Shown: piece by piece, positions 7,979 through 16,197 of the stretch
Layout of the letters: the number at the start of each line of letters is the position of its first letter
Numbering within the stretch: the stretch's first letter is position 1
Assembly: GCA_910585215.1 (NCBI GenBank)
Contig: CAJUDQ010000009.1
Coordinates: 1-41,735 of the forward strand
Reading direction: 5' to 3'
Source: an uncultured Lachnospiraceae bacterium
Lineage (GTDB): Bacteria > Bacillota > Clostridia > Lachnospirales > Lachnospiraceae
Length of the DNA: 41,735 bases
Program-made: the position numbers and the translations under genes
Notes under the pieces: model-generated
Told to the model about the DNA's origin: nothing
The model's database searches: none
Seen by the model: the letters and a program-made list of their open reading frames with translations, nothing else

Positions 7979-8665
7979 ATGGAAAAAATAATGCATATAC
8001 TCAAGTCCAAAAAAGGGATCAGTATTCTATGCTGTATACTATTTCTTATTGTATTTCTCATGTTTTTACTGATAAGAAATAAATTTACACAGGATATTCC
8101 TGAAGAAACTACAACAGAACAAGAGACTACAACGGAACCTGAAACTACAACAGAACCCGAAACTACAACAGAACCCGAAACTACAACGGAACCTGAAACT
8201 ACAACGGAACCTGAAACCACGACTGTGTATATAAACGATACACCTGGTACTGGAGAAGGTTCCCGTTATGGTTATATGACCTGTGATACAATTGGTCTTT
8301 CCTGTTCTGTATTTTTGGGAGACAGCAGCAGTATTTTACGAAAAGGTGCTGGTCAATCTCTTGCTACTTTAATGCCCGGATATGGCGGATTAATTATGAT
8401 TGGAGCTCATAATAATTCCTATTTTAACTGCCTTCAATATATTAGTATAGGTAATGTTATCACAATAGAAACAGATTATGGAACTTTTCATTATCAGGTA
8501 ATATCTACTGAGATTCGTGATGTCACCGGCTTATCTGCCTATGATTTCATGACGGACCATGAACAGCTTCTCCTATATACCTGTTATCCCTTTGATACTT
8601 TATCCCATACCGATTACCGTTTTTTGGTACACGCCGATCTTATGTCAGGGCCAGCGGTAGAATAA
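7979..8665 (+). CDS. Class D sortase (second) with ETTTEP stalk
   Basis: A 228-residue paralogue of the preceding sortase. It has an N-terminal membrane segment (about 13-33), a low-complexity extracellular stalk of ETTTEP units (about 42-82), then the sortase core with His144 (IGAHNNSYF), Cys202 (LLLYTCYPFD) and Arg214 (TDYRFLVHADL). The two cores are strikingly alike from GAGQS onward, which indicates tandem duplication. AGAGGT lies six bases before the ATG, 18 bases after the first sortase. The stalk presumably moves the active site away from the membrane. The two enzymes may act on different substrates or at different heights in the wall; the sequence does not say which. Confidence 0.9.
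   Translation: MEKIMHILKSKKGISILCCILFLIVFLMFLLIRNKFTQDIPEETTTEQETTTEPETTTEPETTTEPETTTEPETTTEPETTTVYINDTPGTGEGSRYGYMTCDTIGLSCSVFLGDSSSILRKGAGQSLATLMPGYGGLIMIGAHNNSYFNCLQYISIGNVITIETDYGTFHYQVISTEIRDVTGLSAYDFMTDHEQLLLYTCYPFDTLSHTDYRFLVHADLMSGPAVE
8105..8212 (+). repeat. Six tandem 18-bp units encoding ETTTEP
   Basis: Six consecutive units of the form GAAACTACAACAGAACCC, with few substitutions, run in frame from 8105 and are followed by a partial seventh unit. Copy number could change by slippage or recombination without breaking the reading frame. Confidence 0.9.
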
Positions 8666-8666
8666 G

Positions 8667-8711
8667 TCATTTATTTCAACAATTTTATAAAATGATTGAA
8701 ATAATAAATGA
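8667..8711 (+). repeat. A/T-rich imperfect inverted repeat after the second sortase
   Basis: TCATTTATTTCAA pairs with TTGAAATAATAAATGA, which has a three-base bulge. No T-run follows, so termination here is doubtful. It may be a processing or stability element between the sortase and membrane-protein genes. Confidence 0.4.
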
Positions 8712-8733
8712 GATATAAATAAAGGAGATATCG

Positions 8734-9633
8734 ATGAGCAAAGAAAAACACTATTCAAAAAATGATTCCAAATTAAAACAGTTTTTCAGTATTCTCAGCA
8801 GTTTTTTATTATCGACTTCGCTCACTGTTTTGATACTTTTTTCCTGTATAAAATTGGGATTTACAAATACATCACAGATAACAAAAGCCTTTTCAACTTC
8901 AAATTTTTACAATTCTGTCTATAATACCATGATGAGTGATTGTGAAAATGAAGCTATTATTTCCGGTTTATCCGAAGAAATATTTGATGGCGTATTCAGT
9001 TTAAATGAATTGACAAGCTATTGTAATTCCTATGTTATTTCCATGTTAAACGACCAGAATTATCCTTTGGATACTTCCCATATGGAAAAAAAGCTTTCAG
9101 AAAATATAAAAAATTATGCTACAGAACATAATCTTGCAGTAGATGGTGATATTGATGAAGTGATTGCAAGTTTTACATCCACAGTTATGGCATATTATAC
9201 ATCTGCGTTGCAATTTCCTTATTTTGACCAGATTGCTTCCATGTTTCGATTATTTGACAGACTGCTGATGTATCTTCTTCCATGCATGATTATTTTTTCT
9301 GGTATTTTAATTATTCTTCTGCTTCGTTTAAATACTTTTAAGAAAAACAGAGCATACAGATATTTTGCATACAGCTTTTTATCATCGGCTTTGTCAATAC
9401 TTGTTATTCCATTTTTCTGTTATGTTACAGCTTTTTACAAGAAATTACATATTTCACCGGAATATTTATATAAATATATTGTGGCGTATATGGAAAATGG
9501 ATTGAAAATTTTTATGATAACAGGAATTGCCTTCTTTATGGCAGGAATACTGTTTATTTTTATAAGTTCCTTAATTAAAAAGAAGCTGAAAGAAGAACAT
9601 GTGCCTGTTCATCATCACCATCATGACGAATAG
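8734..9633 (+). CDS. Four-helix membrane protein of unknown function with His-rich tail
   Basis: I do not recognise a family. The 299 residues contain predicted membrane segments at about 18-45, 178-198, 208-235 and 258-282, with a roughly 130-residue polar domain between the first and second that is probably extracellular. The C-terminus is Lys-rich and ends in PVHHHHHDE, a natural histidine cluster that could bind metal. AGGAG lies seven to eight bases before the ATG. It follows the sortases by 68 bases in the same direction and is closed by a good terminator, so it may be the last gene of the sortase operon and could assist assembly of the surface protein. That role is inference only. Confidence 0.75.
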   Translation: MSKEKHYSKNDSKLKQFFSILSSFLLSTSLTVLILFSCIKLGFTNTSQITKAFSTSNFYNSVYNTMMSDCENEAIISGLSEEIFDGVFSLNELTSYCNSYVISMLNDQNYPLDTSHMEKKLSENIKNYATEHNLAVDGDIDEVIASFTSTVMAYYTSALQFPYFDQIASMFRLFDRLLMYLLPCMIIFSGILIILLLRLNTFKKNRAYRYFAYSFLSSALSILVIPFFCYVTAFYKKLHISPEYLYKYIVAYMENGLKIFMITGIAFFMAGILFIFISSLIKKKLKEEHVPVHHHHHDE

Positions 9634-9636
9634 TAA

Positions 9637-9673
9637 AAAAAGACAAAGTATCATTTATCTGCTTTGTCTTTTT
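9637..9673 (+). terminator. Rho-independent terminator after the membrane-protein gene
   Basis: AAAAAGACAAAG pairs with CTTTGTCTTTTT over twelve base pairs around a 13-base loop, and the 3' arm supplies the T-run. It ends the sortase operon before the CotH gene. Confidence 0.8.
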
Positions 9674-9710
9674 CTGTAACAAAATAATACTGTCAAACGG
9701 AGAGTTTTTT

Positions 9711-12350
9711 ATGAAAAAAATATCCAACACTCAAAAATTCAGCTTTTTCATTGCGTCGGGAATCCTTCTCCTTCTTCTGTTCCTTTTTCTTTTTTTTCAA
9801 CAATTTCAAAATAACTCATTTATAAAATCCCCTGCTGTACAGAACGTAATAGAAGACAAAATTGCAGTTTATATACAAGAAACATCCCAGAAGGAATCTC
9901 TGATATATGAAACAGATTCTACAGTATATAATCATTTCCTTATCTCAAATCAAAAGGAAGATTTCAATAAAAGGCTGCACATTGTAAATGGAAAGAATTC
10001 TCTGAAATACGCATATTTATCCATAGAACAAAACAATAAAACGCTTCTCACACAGAAGCTGGAATTTAATCAAAATGAATGTTATATTGACCTGTCTTCT
10101 TTTGCAGAAGGAATCTATGATATTTCTCTTACTGTAAAAGATGAACATGGTATTACCTGCTATGTTTCTACCGAAACTTCCTTTCTTGGTGCTGTTAATA
10201 ACCGTGACATCAATGGCCAGACCTTATTTATGATGACAGATATCAATATCACGTCTCCTGAACGAAAAAAGATTTCTATCCTCTACCCTTTTATATGGAA
10301 AACAAACAGCTTTCATTTTCAGTCAAATTATGAGCTTCACTTTCAGTCAGACATGGAAGGCTGTATGATAATAGAAAATGAATCCTCCGAAAGCATAAAA
10401 ACTGGAACTGTTTTCTGCAATACTCCTATGTGGGACTATAAAATTTCAACTGTATTTGGCGAATTTACAGAAGACAGATACTATTATATAAATGCAAAAA
10501 CTGTAAACAATACTGTGATAGATACCTCTTCGCTCTATATAAATACGAAAGACAAGCTCGACAGACTATTGCAGAATGAATGTCTGATTCTTTCTGACCA
10601 TATTACTCATATTCTGTTTGAAGGTGATTTTGATTTGGGACATATGCAAATTAACCGGCTTCTTACTCTGGAAATAGCTGGAACAATCAAAGCTTCCGGA
10701 AATATAGTATTTTCCAGTTTTGAAACGGGACAGCTTTTAATAAATACTGTCAACAACAATGTCAGTCTTTCTCAAAATATTTATTTTGAAACTCCTTCTG
10801 CTGATATTATTTGGAATGGACAAGATGCCATTTCCTATGAATATGCAGAACAGTATATGAATGTTGCATCTTATAATGAAATCTCTGTTTCTCCATATAT
10901 TGGAGGTAAGGGAAGTTTATCTCTTACCGCCGGCAGCATCAGCGATAATCAGAATCATATAGATTTTACAGTTGATGGAAATTATATTTGTCTTGCCATG
11001 GGTTATGCAAACAGAATTGATTTATCAAATGCTGTTGTACAGACAAGCTTAGACGGCGAAGCAAACTGTTCCATAATAGAAAATGAAGGCTATTATTATT
11101 GCTTGGTTACAGACAGCATGCAAAATACAAGAGGCTATAAAATAATGATAGACAATAAAACATATCAGCTCCCTGTTATTTATCTGTCTACAGATACCAA
11201 TACTCCTGTGACCTCCAAGGAATTTGTCACTGGCAGCTTTTCGATAGACTATAACGGGCTTGATTATGAAGCTGTAACCGAGGCCGTAAACATACGCGGA
11301 AGAGGTCATTCTTCATGGGAGCTTGAAAAAAAGCCCTATAAAATAAAATTTAATTCCAAGGTTTCTCTGTTTGGCTTGACAAAAGCGAAAGAATGGGTAC
11401 TTCTGGCAAATCATATTGACCGTTCTCTGATAAGAAACACAATCGCTTTAAATATGGGAAGCCTGCTGAACCATATGTTGTTTATGCCCCACTCTTATCT
11501 GGTGGATGTATTTATGAATGGAGAATATCAGGGAGTTTACAGTCTGAGTGAACAGATAGAAGTAAAAAAAGGAAGAATCCAAGGGGAAAAAGACTCAAAA
11601 GAAATAGATACCGATTATCTTCTGGAACTGGGTGGTGACGAAGAAGCAACAAGCTTTGGCACAAATACTTTTTTTACTGATTTCGAGCTTTTTGTTGAAA
11701 TTAAAAATCCCGATTCTGATGTACTGACTCAAGAACAATACAACTATATTGTCTCGTATATGCAACAAATGGAAAGTGCTGTTAGAAATCTTTCCGGTTA
11801 CGAGGAATATATTGATATTCCTTCTCTGATAGACTGGTTTCTATTGAATGAATTTTCTTATAATACAGACGGCACATTCCGTCGCAGCAATTATTTTCTA
11901 AAGAAAAAAAGCGGAAAATTGTATGTGGCGACTGCATGGGACTTTGATTATGCCTTTGGCAATTTTACCATGGATTCAGACAATTATTCCGAATGGATTT
12001 GCCTTGGAAATTCCAAAACAGACGCCTATGAAGGAAAATATATAAAAACTAACTGGATGAACTATCTTTTGACAGATGAAGCATTTTTGATTCAGTTGAA
12101 AAACAGATGGAATGAAATAGGTCCGGCATTATATCAAAAGGCAATGGATACAATTCAACAGTCAGAACAGCAGCTTGGATTCTCTGCTGAAGAAAACTTT
12201 CTTGTATGGCCTAATTGTCTGGGAGTAAAGCTTCAGTATGAATCTAAAAAAGTACTTGCATGTACTACTCACAGAGAACAGATAAACTATTTAAAAAACT
12301 TTATTCAAAAACGCTATGATTGGATGAATACTACAATTAACAATATGTAA
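9711..12350 (+). CDS. Membrane-anchored CotH-kinase domain protein
   Basis: An 879-residue protein with one N-terminal membrane segment (about 11-30), so most of it is outside the cell. The N-terminal half is a beta-rich region I cannot assign. The CotH kinase domain covers about residues 490-860: RGRGHSSWELEKKPYKIKF near 527, RSLIRNTIAL near 576, GVYSLSEQIEV near 607, and the metal/ATP-binding AWDFDYAFGN near 742-751. CotH proteins phosphorylate partner proteins; Bacillus CotH acts on spore-coat proteins. The substrate here is unknown. Its position next to a sortase locus points to modification of surface proteins. The ribosome site GGAGAG lies about six bases before the ATG. It has its own unit, between two terminators. 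Confidence 0.88.
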   Translation: MKKISNTQKFSFFIASGILLLLLFLFLFFQQFQNNSFIKSPAVQNVIEDKIAVYIQETSQKESLIYETDSTVYNHFLISNQKEDFNKRLHIVNGKNSLKYAYLSIEQNNKTLLTQKLEFNQNECYIDLSSFAEGIYDISLTVKDEHGITCYVSTETSFLGAVNNRDINGQTLFMMTDINITSPERKKISILYPFIWKTNSFHFQSNYELHFQSDMEGCMIIENESSESIKTGTVFCNTPMWDYKISTVFGEFTEDRYYYINAKTVNNTVIDTSSLYINTKDKLDRLLQNECLILSDHITHILFEGDFDLGHMQINRLLTLEIAGTIKASGNIVFSSFETGQLLINTVNNNVSLSQNIYFETPSADIIWNGQDAISYEYAEQYMNVASYNEISVSPYIGGKGSLSLTAGSISDNQNHIDFTVDGNYICLAMGYANRIDLSNAVVQTSLDGEANCSIIENEGYYYCLVTDSMQNTRGYKIMIDNKTYQLPVIYLSTDTNTPVTSKEFVTGSFSIDYNGLDYEAVTEAVNIRGRGHSSWELEKKPYKIKFNSKVSLFGLTKAKEWVLLANHIDRSLIRNTIALNMGSLLNHMLFMPHSYLVDVFMNGEYQGVYSLSEQIEVKKGRIQGEKDSKEIDTDYLLELGGDEEATSFGTNTFFTDFELFVEIKNPDSDVLTQEQYNYIVSYMQQMESAVRNLSGYEEYIDIPSLIDWFLLNEFSYNTDGTFRRSNYFLKKKSGKLYVATAWDFDYAFGNFTMDSDNYSEWICLGNSKTDAYEGKYIKTNWMNYLLTDEAFLIQLKNRWNEIGPALYQKAMDTIQQSEQQLGFSAEENFLVWPNCLGVKLQYESKKVLACTTHREQINYLKNFIQKRYDWMNTTINNM

Positions 12351-12353
12351 CTA

Positions 12354-12396
12354 TTTCCCGTTGTTTTGCCTGTGCGACAGCGGGAAACCTATTTTT
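12354..12396. terminator. Shared terminator between convergent genes
   Basis: TTTCCCGTTG pairs with CAGCGGGAAA (ten pairs including one G-U) around a 14-base loop, with TTTTT on the plus side. It lies in the 44 bases between two convergent stop codons and can serve both strands. Confidence 0.7.
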
Positions 12397-13735
12397 AATA
12401 TTCAGCAAAATAGACAGAACCAAGCAGAGCGTTCCCTATAAAATCTCGGTTTCCCATTCCAAAATAATATCCCTTTTCCCCTAATGTAAAATAACAGGCT
12501 GGAATTTCTGATAATATATAAACGACCATTTCAAAATGAATCCCGTCACTGCTTCTGCACAAACAGCTTTTATAGGTTCCATCCTCAAGCTTTATATCTC
12601 CTAAAACATATAAAGAATCATTATAAATTGACATGTCTCTGATAATATCTGTTCCACAGATATTCATTGTATCATAATAAACAAAATCATCTGTAACATA
12701 CAATCCATTTTCATTGACCAGCATCACACTTCCACCATAAGAAAGAACCGCAGTAAAATCCCGTGGATTATATTTCTTATTTTTAACAAAAAAACTCTGG
12801 TCATTGACGAAATAAAAAGCATTTTCAATATCATTATAACTGTATAATTCAAATGTATGAAAAGTCAGGTCATTATTCTCTACCCACAAAAAACAATATA
12901 AACGGTCATTGTGTTCCACAAAATTATAAACTCTTGCAAGCGGCTGATTGACAATATTCAAAGGTTCATTATTTTTATAAAAATTGACATGTTCAAAGTT
13001 TTGTCCATTATCAGTGGAGCGCATCACCGGATAAACACTGGTCACACCATCCGGTGTGGAACCTGTTCCTATAAAAATAGCGCCTTTATATTCAAATAAA
13101 TCATAATTATGCGCACCTTTATCTATATTTCTGTATTTTATCCACCGCCCTTCCCTCAATTCATAATAATTTCCATAATCCCAGTCTTCTCTTGGGTCTG
13201 TTCCTCCAAACATCAGCTTATTTTGAATAATCTGAAAGCGTCGTATTTTTTCTTCTGGAATTGCAGAATCAATACAGTACCATTTTCCCTCAGATTCATC
13301 ATAAGTCCATGAAGGTACAGGTCCAAGGTTTCTGTCGTCATCGCCTCCACCTACATAAACTCTTCCATTATAAGCAATAATATCATAAGTACATCTGGCA
13401 ATTGAACCCTGTGTCGTGTAATACTCTGCCAGTGGGATTCCAAGATTTGTAATTTTTCTTTCATAAATATCACCTGTTGTTTCTTCCATAGAAACAGCAA
13501 TTTCAGCGCTGGTTTCTTCAAAAGTTTCTTTCTTCTCCAAAGTATCTGTCAAAGATTCAAACATTGTTGTTTTTTCAACAGTATCAGAAGATTCTGATTT
13601 TTCCGTATCTGCAAGTGAAACATTTCTCTTATTTTTTATATTATGTGAAAAATACCCTTTCATCAGACAGATACATACTATGAAAGATAGCATAATAACT
13701 GAGATGACAACAGCTTTTTTTCTTTTTTGGTTCAT
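12395..13735 (-). CDS. Membrane-anchored beta-propeller-like protein, function unknown
   Basis: A 446-residue protein with a single N-terminal membrane anchor (about residues 8-25), a Ser/Thr/Glu-rich linker to about 90, and a C-terminal region of repeating beta-strand blades. Recurrent patterns are YNGRVYVGGG, IQNKLMFGG, YKGAIFIGTG, HNDRLYCFLW, YNDSLYVLGD and GEKGYYFGMGN. These resemble Kelch- or sialidase-like propellers, including an Asp-box-like MRSTDNGQNFEHV. No catalytic set is recognisable, so enzyme activity is not claimed. It is convergent with the CotH gene and divergent from the GH43 gene, with TGGAG before the ATG. It may bind surface glycan or protein. Confidence 0.75.
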   Translation of the reverse strand: MNQKRKKAVVISVIMLSFIVCICLMKGYFSHNIKNKRNVSLADTEKSESSDTVEKTTMFESLTDTLEKKETFEETSAEIAVSMEETTGDIYERKITNLGIPLAEYYTTQGSIARCTYDIIAYNGRVYVGGGDDDRNLGPVPSWTYDESEGKWYCIDSAIPEEKIRRFQIIQNKLMFGGTDPREDWDYGNYYELREGRWIKYRNIDKGAHNYDLFEYKGAIFIGTGSTPDGVTSVYPVMRSTDNGQNFEHVNFYKNNEPLNIVNQPLARVYNFVEHNDRLYCFLWVENNDLTFHTFELYSYNDIENAFYFVNDQSFFVKNKKYNPRDFTAVLSYGGSVMLVNENGLYVTDDFVYYDTMNICGTDIIRDMSIYNDSLYVLGDIKLEDGTYKSCLCRSSDGIHFEMVVYILSEIPACYFTLGEKGYYFGMGNRDFIGNALLGSVYFAEY

Positions 13736-13772
13736 TTATTCTGCTCCATTCTTTTGATTTTAAAAATTTTAT

Positions 13773-13802
13773 ATTTTATCAGTATAGCACTGCTGTTGTC
13801 AA
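13773..13802 (-). promoter_or_regulatory. Probable promoter of the beta-propeller-like gene
   Basis: On the minus strand, TTGACA (13797-13802) is followed by an 18-base spacer and TAAAAT (13773-13778), about 40 bases before the start codon. Confidence 0.55.
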
Positions 13803-13909
13803 AAAACAAGGAATATGTTATTCTATATTTATTTTTTAATTATATTATATAATTTTTTCTTAATAATAAACATTTTATTTAGAACAGAAAAAAATTCTGA
13901 AATATTTTC

Positions 13910-13938
13910 TATACAAATTCTGCAAAATGTTATATAAT
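13910..13938 (+). promoter_or_regulatory. Possible promoter of the GH43 gene
   Basis: A perfect TATAAT (13933-13938) has only a poor -35 (TATACA, 13910-13915) 17 bases upstream, which suggests the promoter may need an activator. The surrounding 250-base spacer is very A/T-rich and no recognisable catabolite-repression site was seen. Confidence 0.4.
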
Positions 13939-13983
13939 AAGCATAATATTTTTATGAAAACAAGTTATATAGGAGGATTTATT

Positions 13984-15336
13984 ATGCCTGATAAATTTAT
14001 TTACCCAACAGAACCGTTACATCCCGCAGCGAAACCAGTTCGTCCTGCTCCGGGTGAAAAACCGGCAAAACCACCTGCACACAGTGTCTGGTTTACACAT
14101 GACCCTGCTATTTATCATGACCCTGTTACAAAAGACTATTTCTTATATTGTACTGACGCCAAATGTATGCGTTCACATGATATGATTACCTGGGAAACAT
14201 TAAAACGTGCAGTGGAAGAACCGCCGAAAGAAGCTGTAGAGTGGACTGGCAGCAAAGCTATCTGGGCTCCTGATATTGTCAAAGTGGGAGAAGAATATCG
14301 TCTCTATTGTTCCAATTCTTCTTTTGGAGTACAACAGTCCTGCATCTTTCTTGCTGTTTCTGAAAAAGCAGAAGGCCCTTTTATACCAAGAGGCATTGTT
14401 TTTAAATCTTCTGACCGCCTGAATGTCAATGCGATTGATGCAAATATTATCGAGGATGTCAGAACTCACAAACAGTATATGGCATATGGTTCTTTCTGGG
14501 GTGGATGTCATCTTATTGAACTGGATAAGGAAACCGGTCTTGCAAAAACTCCTGACGATATCGGTATTTGCCTTGCAAGACGTCCCAAATGGATGGATGG
14601 AGCAATTGAAGGTTCATATATTATCTACAATGAAGATACCGATTACTACTACCTGTTTGTATCCTATGCCTCATTGAAAAGCGACTATAATATTCGTGTG
14701 GGGCGAAGCCGCAATGTAACCGGCCCATATTTTGACCAGAATGGCAGAGATATGTCAGATTTAAATGATGATGACAACACTCTGGGATTTATGATTTCCT
14801 GTGGATATAAATTTGATGATGACCCGACAGGATTTATGGGGCCAGGCCATAATTCTGTCCTTCACGATTTTGATGGAGAATGGTATATGATTTACCATAT
14901 ACGCGAACACAATTTCAGAGGTGGAGAACCCTCTACCCTTCATATTCGAAAAATGCTGTGGACAGACGAGGGTTGGCCTGTAGTTTCACCTGAAAATTAT
15001 ACCGGAGAAAAATTACAGCCAGTTACCGCAAAAATGGTATGTGGAAATTATGAAAGAATAAAACTGATTCCAATGATTCCTCAGGGAATGCTTACTTCTG
15101 TAAAAATGGCTTTATTTGAAAACGGAAAGGGAATGCTTGCAGACTCCATTCATATCCAATGGGAATTATCCGATGAACATACGATTACACTCCGCTATGC
15201 CAATATTACAGAAAAACTGAAAGTTTTGGCTGCATGGGATTATGAAGCATGGAAACCGACACTTGTTTTGACTGGCACAGACAATAAAAACATTTGTATC
15301 TGGGGTAAAAAATATGAATTTTCACCATCCTTTTAA
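13984..15336 (+). CDS. Cytoplasmic GH43 arabinanase-like glycoside hydrolase
   Basis: A 450-residue protein of glycoside hydrolase family 43, most like endo-1,5-alpha-L-arabinanases. The five-blade catalytic domain shows the expected acidic trio: Asp40 (THDPAIYHD), Asp152 (NAIDANI) and Glu209 (GAIEGSYI), plus the GPGHNSVLHD segment that usually carries the structural histidine. A C-terminal beta domain (about 370-450) matches the accessory domain of this group. There is no signal peptide, so it should act inside the cell on imported arabino-oligosaccharides. The ATG at 13984 is chosen because AGGAGG lies six bases upstream; an ATG 19 codons earlier has no ribosome site. The gene stands alone, with no transporter or other sugar genes next to it. 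Confidence 0.88.
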   Translation: MPDKFIYPTEPLHPAAKPVRPAPGEKPAKPPAHSVWFTHDPAIYHDPVTKDYFLYCTDAKCMRSHDMITWETLKRAVEEPPKEAVEWTGSKAIWAPDIVKVGEEYRLYCSNSSFGVQQSCIFLAVSEKAEGPFIPRGIVFKSSDRLNVNAIDANIIEDVRTHKQYMAYGSFWGGCHLIELDKETGLAKTPDDIGICLARRPKWMDGAIEGSYIIYNEDTDYYYLFVSYASLKSDYNIRVGRSRNVTGPYFDQNGRDMSDLNDDDNTLGFMISCGYKFDDDPTGFMGPGHNSVLHDFDGEWYMIYHIREHNFRGGEPSTLHIRKMLWTDEGWPVVSPENYTGEKLQPVTAKMVCGNYERIKLIPMIPQGMLTSVKMALFENGKGMLADSIHIQWELSDEHTITLRYANITEKLKVLAAWDYEAWKPTLVLTGTDNKNICIWGKKYEFSPSF

Positions 15337-15352
15337 ATAAAATCCAAATTTG

Positions 15353-15389
15353 AGGGGCTGTTCTAAAAATATTATTTAGAACAGCCCCT
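15353..15389. terminator. Long perfect hairpin between convergent genes
   Basis: AGGGGCTGTTCTAAA pairs with TTTAGAACAGCCCCT over 15 base pairs around a seven-base loop. T-runs on either side are weak, but the position 17 bases after the GH43 stop and facing the minus-strand operon fits a bidirectional terminator. Confidence 0.7.
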
Positions 15390-15474
15390 TCAAGGAATAC
15401 TCTGACCTGTTTCATTTATACCTGCTTTTCTTACTCTTTATGTCTCTGCAAATATTTTTACAGATATTGCAGAG

Positions 15475-16185
15475 TTATTCTCCTATTAAATACCGAAGAA
15501 ATTTTTTCACCTGTTGATCGTTTGCCGAACCGACAGCAACCTGTAAAATATAATGATAACCGGTTGGATAATTGTCTCCAAAGTATTCCTCTGCCTTTTT
15601 ACATTTATTAAAAATAATTCCTACTGCTTTGTTATCCATATAATACAGATATTTTTCATATTGGCTCATCTCTTCTTTGGAAAGCACCTGTTCTAAAGGT
15701 GCCGCTTCATAAGATATAGTTGCTTTTGTTTCTTCTGTTGCACTCTCACTCTGCTTTTTCTCTTTTGTATCTGTACCACCGAGAGTTTCTGTCTTAAGCT
15801 CTTTTGCATTGTTCTGTTTTGCCGTATTTTCAATTCTGTCTACAGTTGTAATCACCATATCAATACTTCCATTGGTAAAACACTCTTCATAATCACTGAT
15901 TTTTGCTATATCAAACGAAATATCTTTATACTTTTCCTGACTTAAATACATACTTTTATAACGAAACGCTGTAGAGCCGCTTTTTATTTTCTGCGTTGTT
16001 TCAAAGTCTTTCATCATACTTTCCGCCACAGTCAGATTCATACACGAAGTATCATCTACAATCACAAAATCAAGCTCATCTCCGCTTTTATCCCGCAACA
16101 ATACCACTGCAAGAATAATCACAAAAATCAATGCAACCATATGATATTTGTAATAAAATATAAAATTTTCCAGCTTTTTTTTCAT
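15475..16185 (-). CDS. One-helix membrane-anchored protein of unknown function
   Basis: I do not recognise this 236-residue protein. A Lys-rich start and one membrane segment (about 16-31) place the rest outside the membrane. The outer part includes a Thr/Lys/Glu-rich low-complexity insert near residues 125-155 between two more ordered regions (FVIVDDTSCMNLTVAESMM and NPTGYHY-like C-terminal elements). The order loosely recalls solute-binding folds, but no family is claimed. GAGGT precedes the ATG by four bases. It begins 12 bases after the thrS stop and probably depends on the T-box-controlled thrS transcript. That coupling could be incidental. Confidence 0.7.
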   Translation of the reverse strand: MKKKLENFIFYYKYHMVALIFVIILAVVLLRDKSGDELDFVIVDDTSCMNLTVAESMMKDFETTQKIKSGSTAFRYKSMYLSQEKYKDISFDIAKISDYEECFTNGSIDMVITTVDRIENTAKQNNAKELKTETLGGTDTKEKKQSESATEETKATISYEAAPLEQVLSKEEMSQYEKYLYYMDNKAVGIIFNKCKKAEEYFGDNYPTGYHYILQVAVGSANDQQVKKFLRYLIGE

Positions 16186-16197
16186 GAATACCTCACT

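Noticed and set aside
15353..15389. Inverted repeat resembling an insertion-sequence end
   Set aside because: No second end, transposase or target duplication nearby; a terminator between convergent genes explains it.
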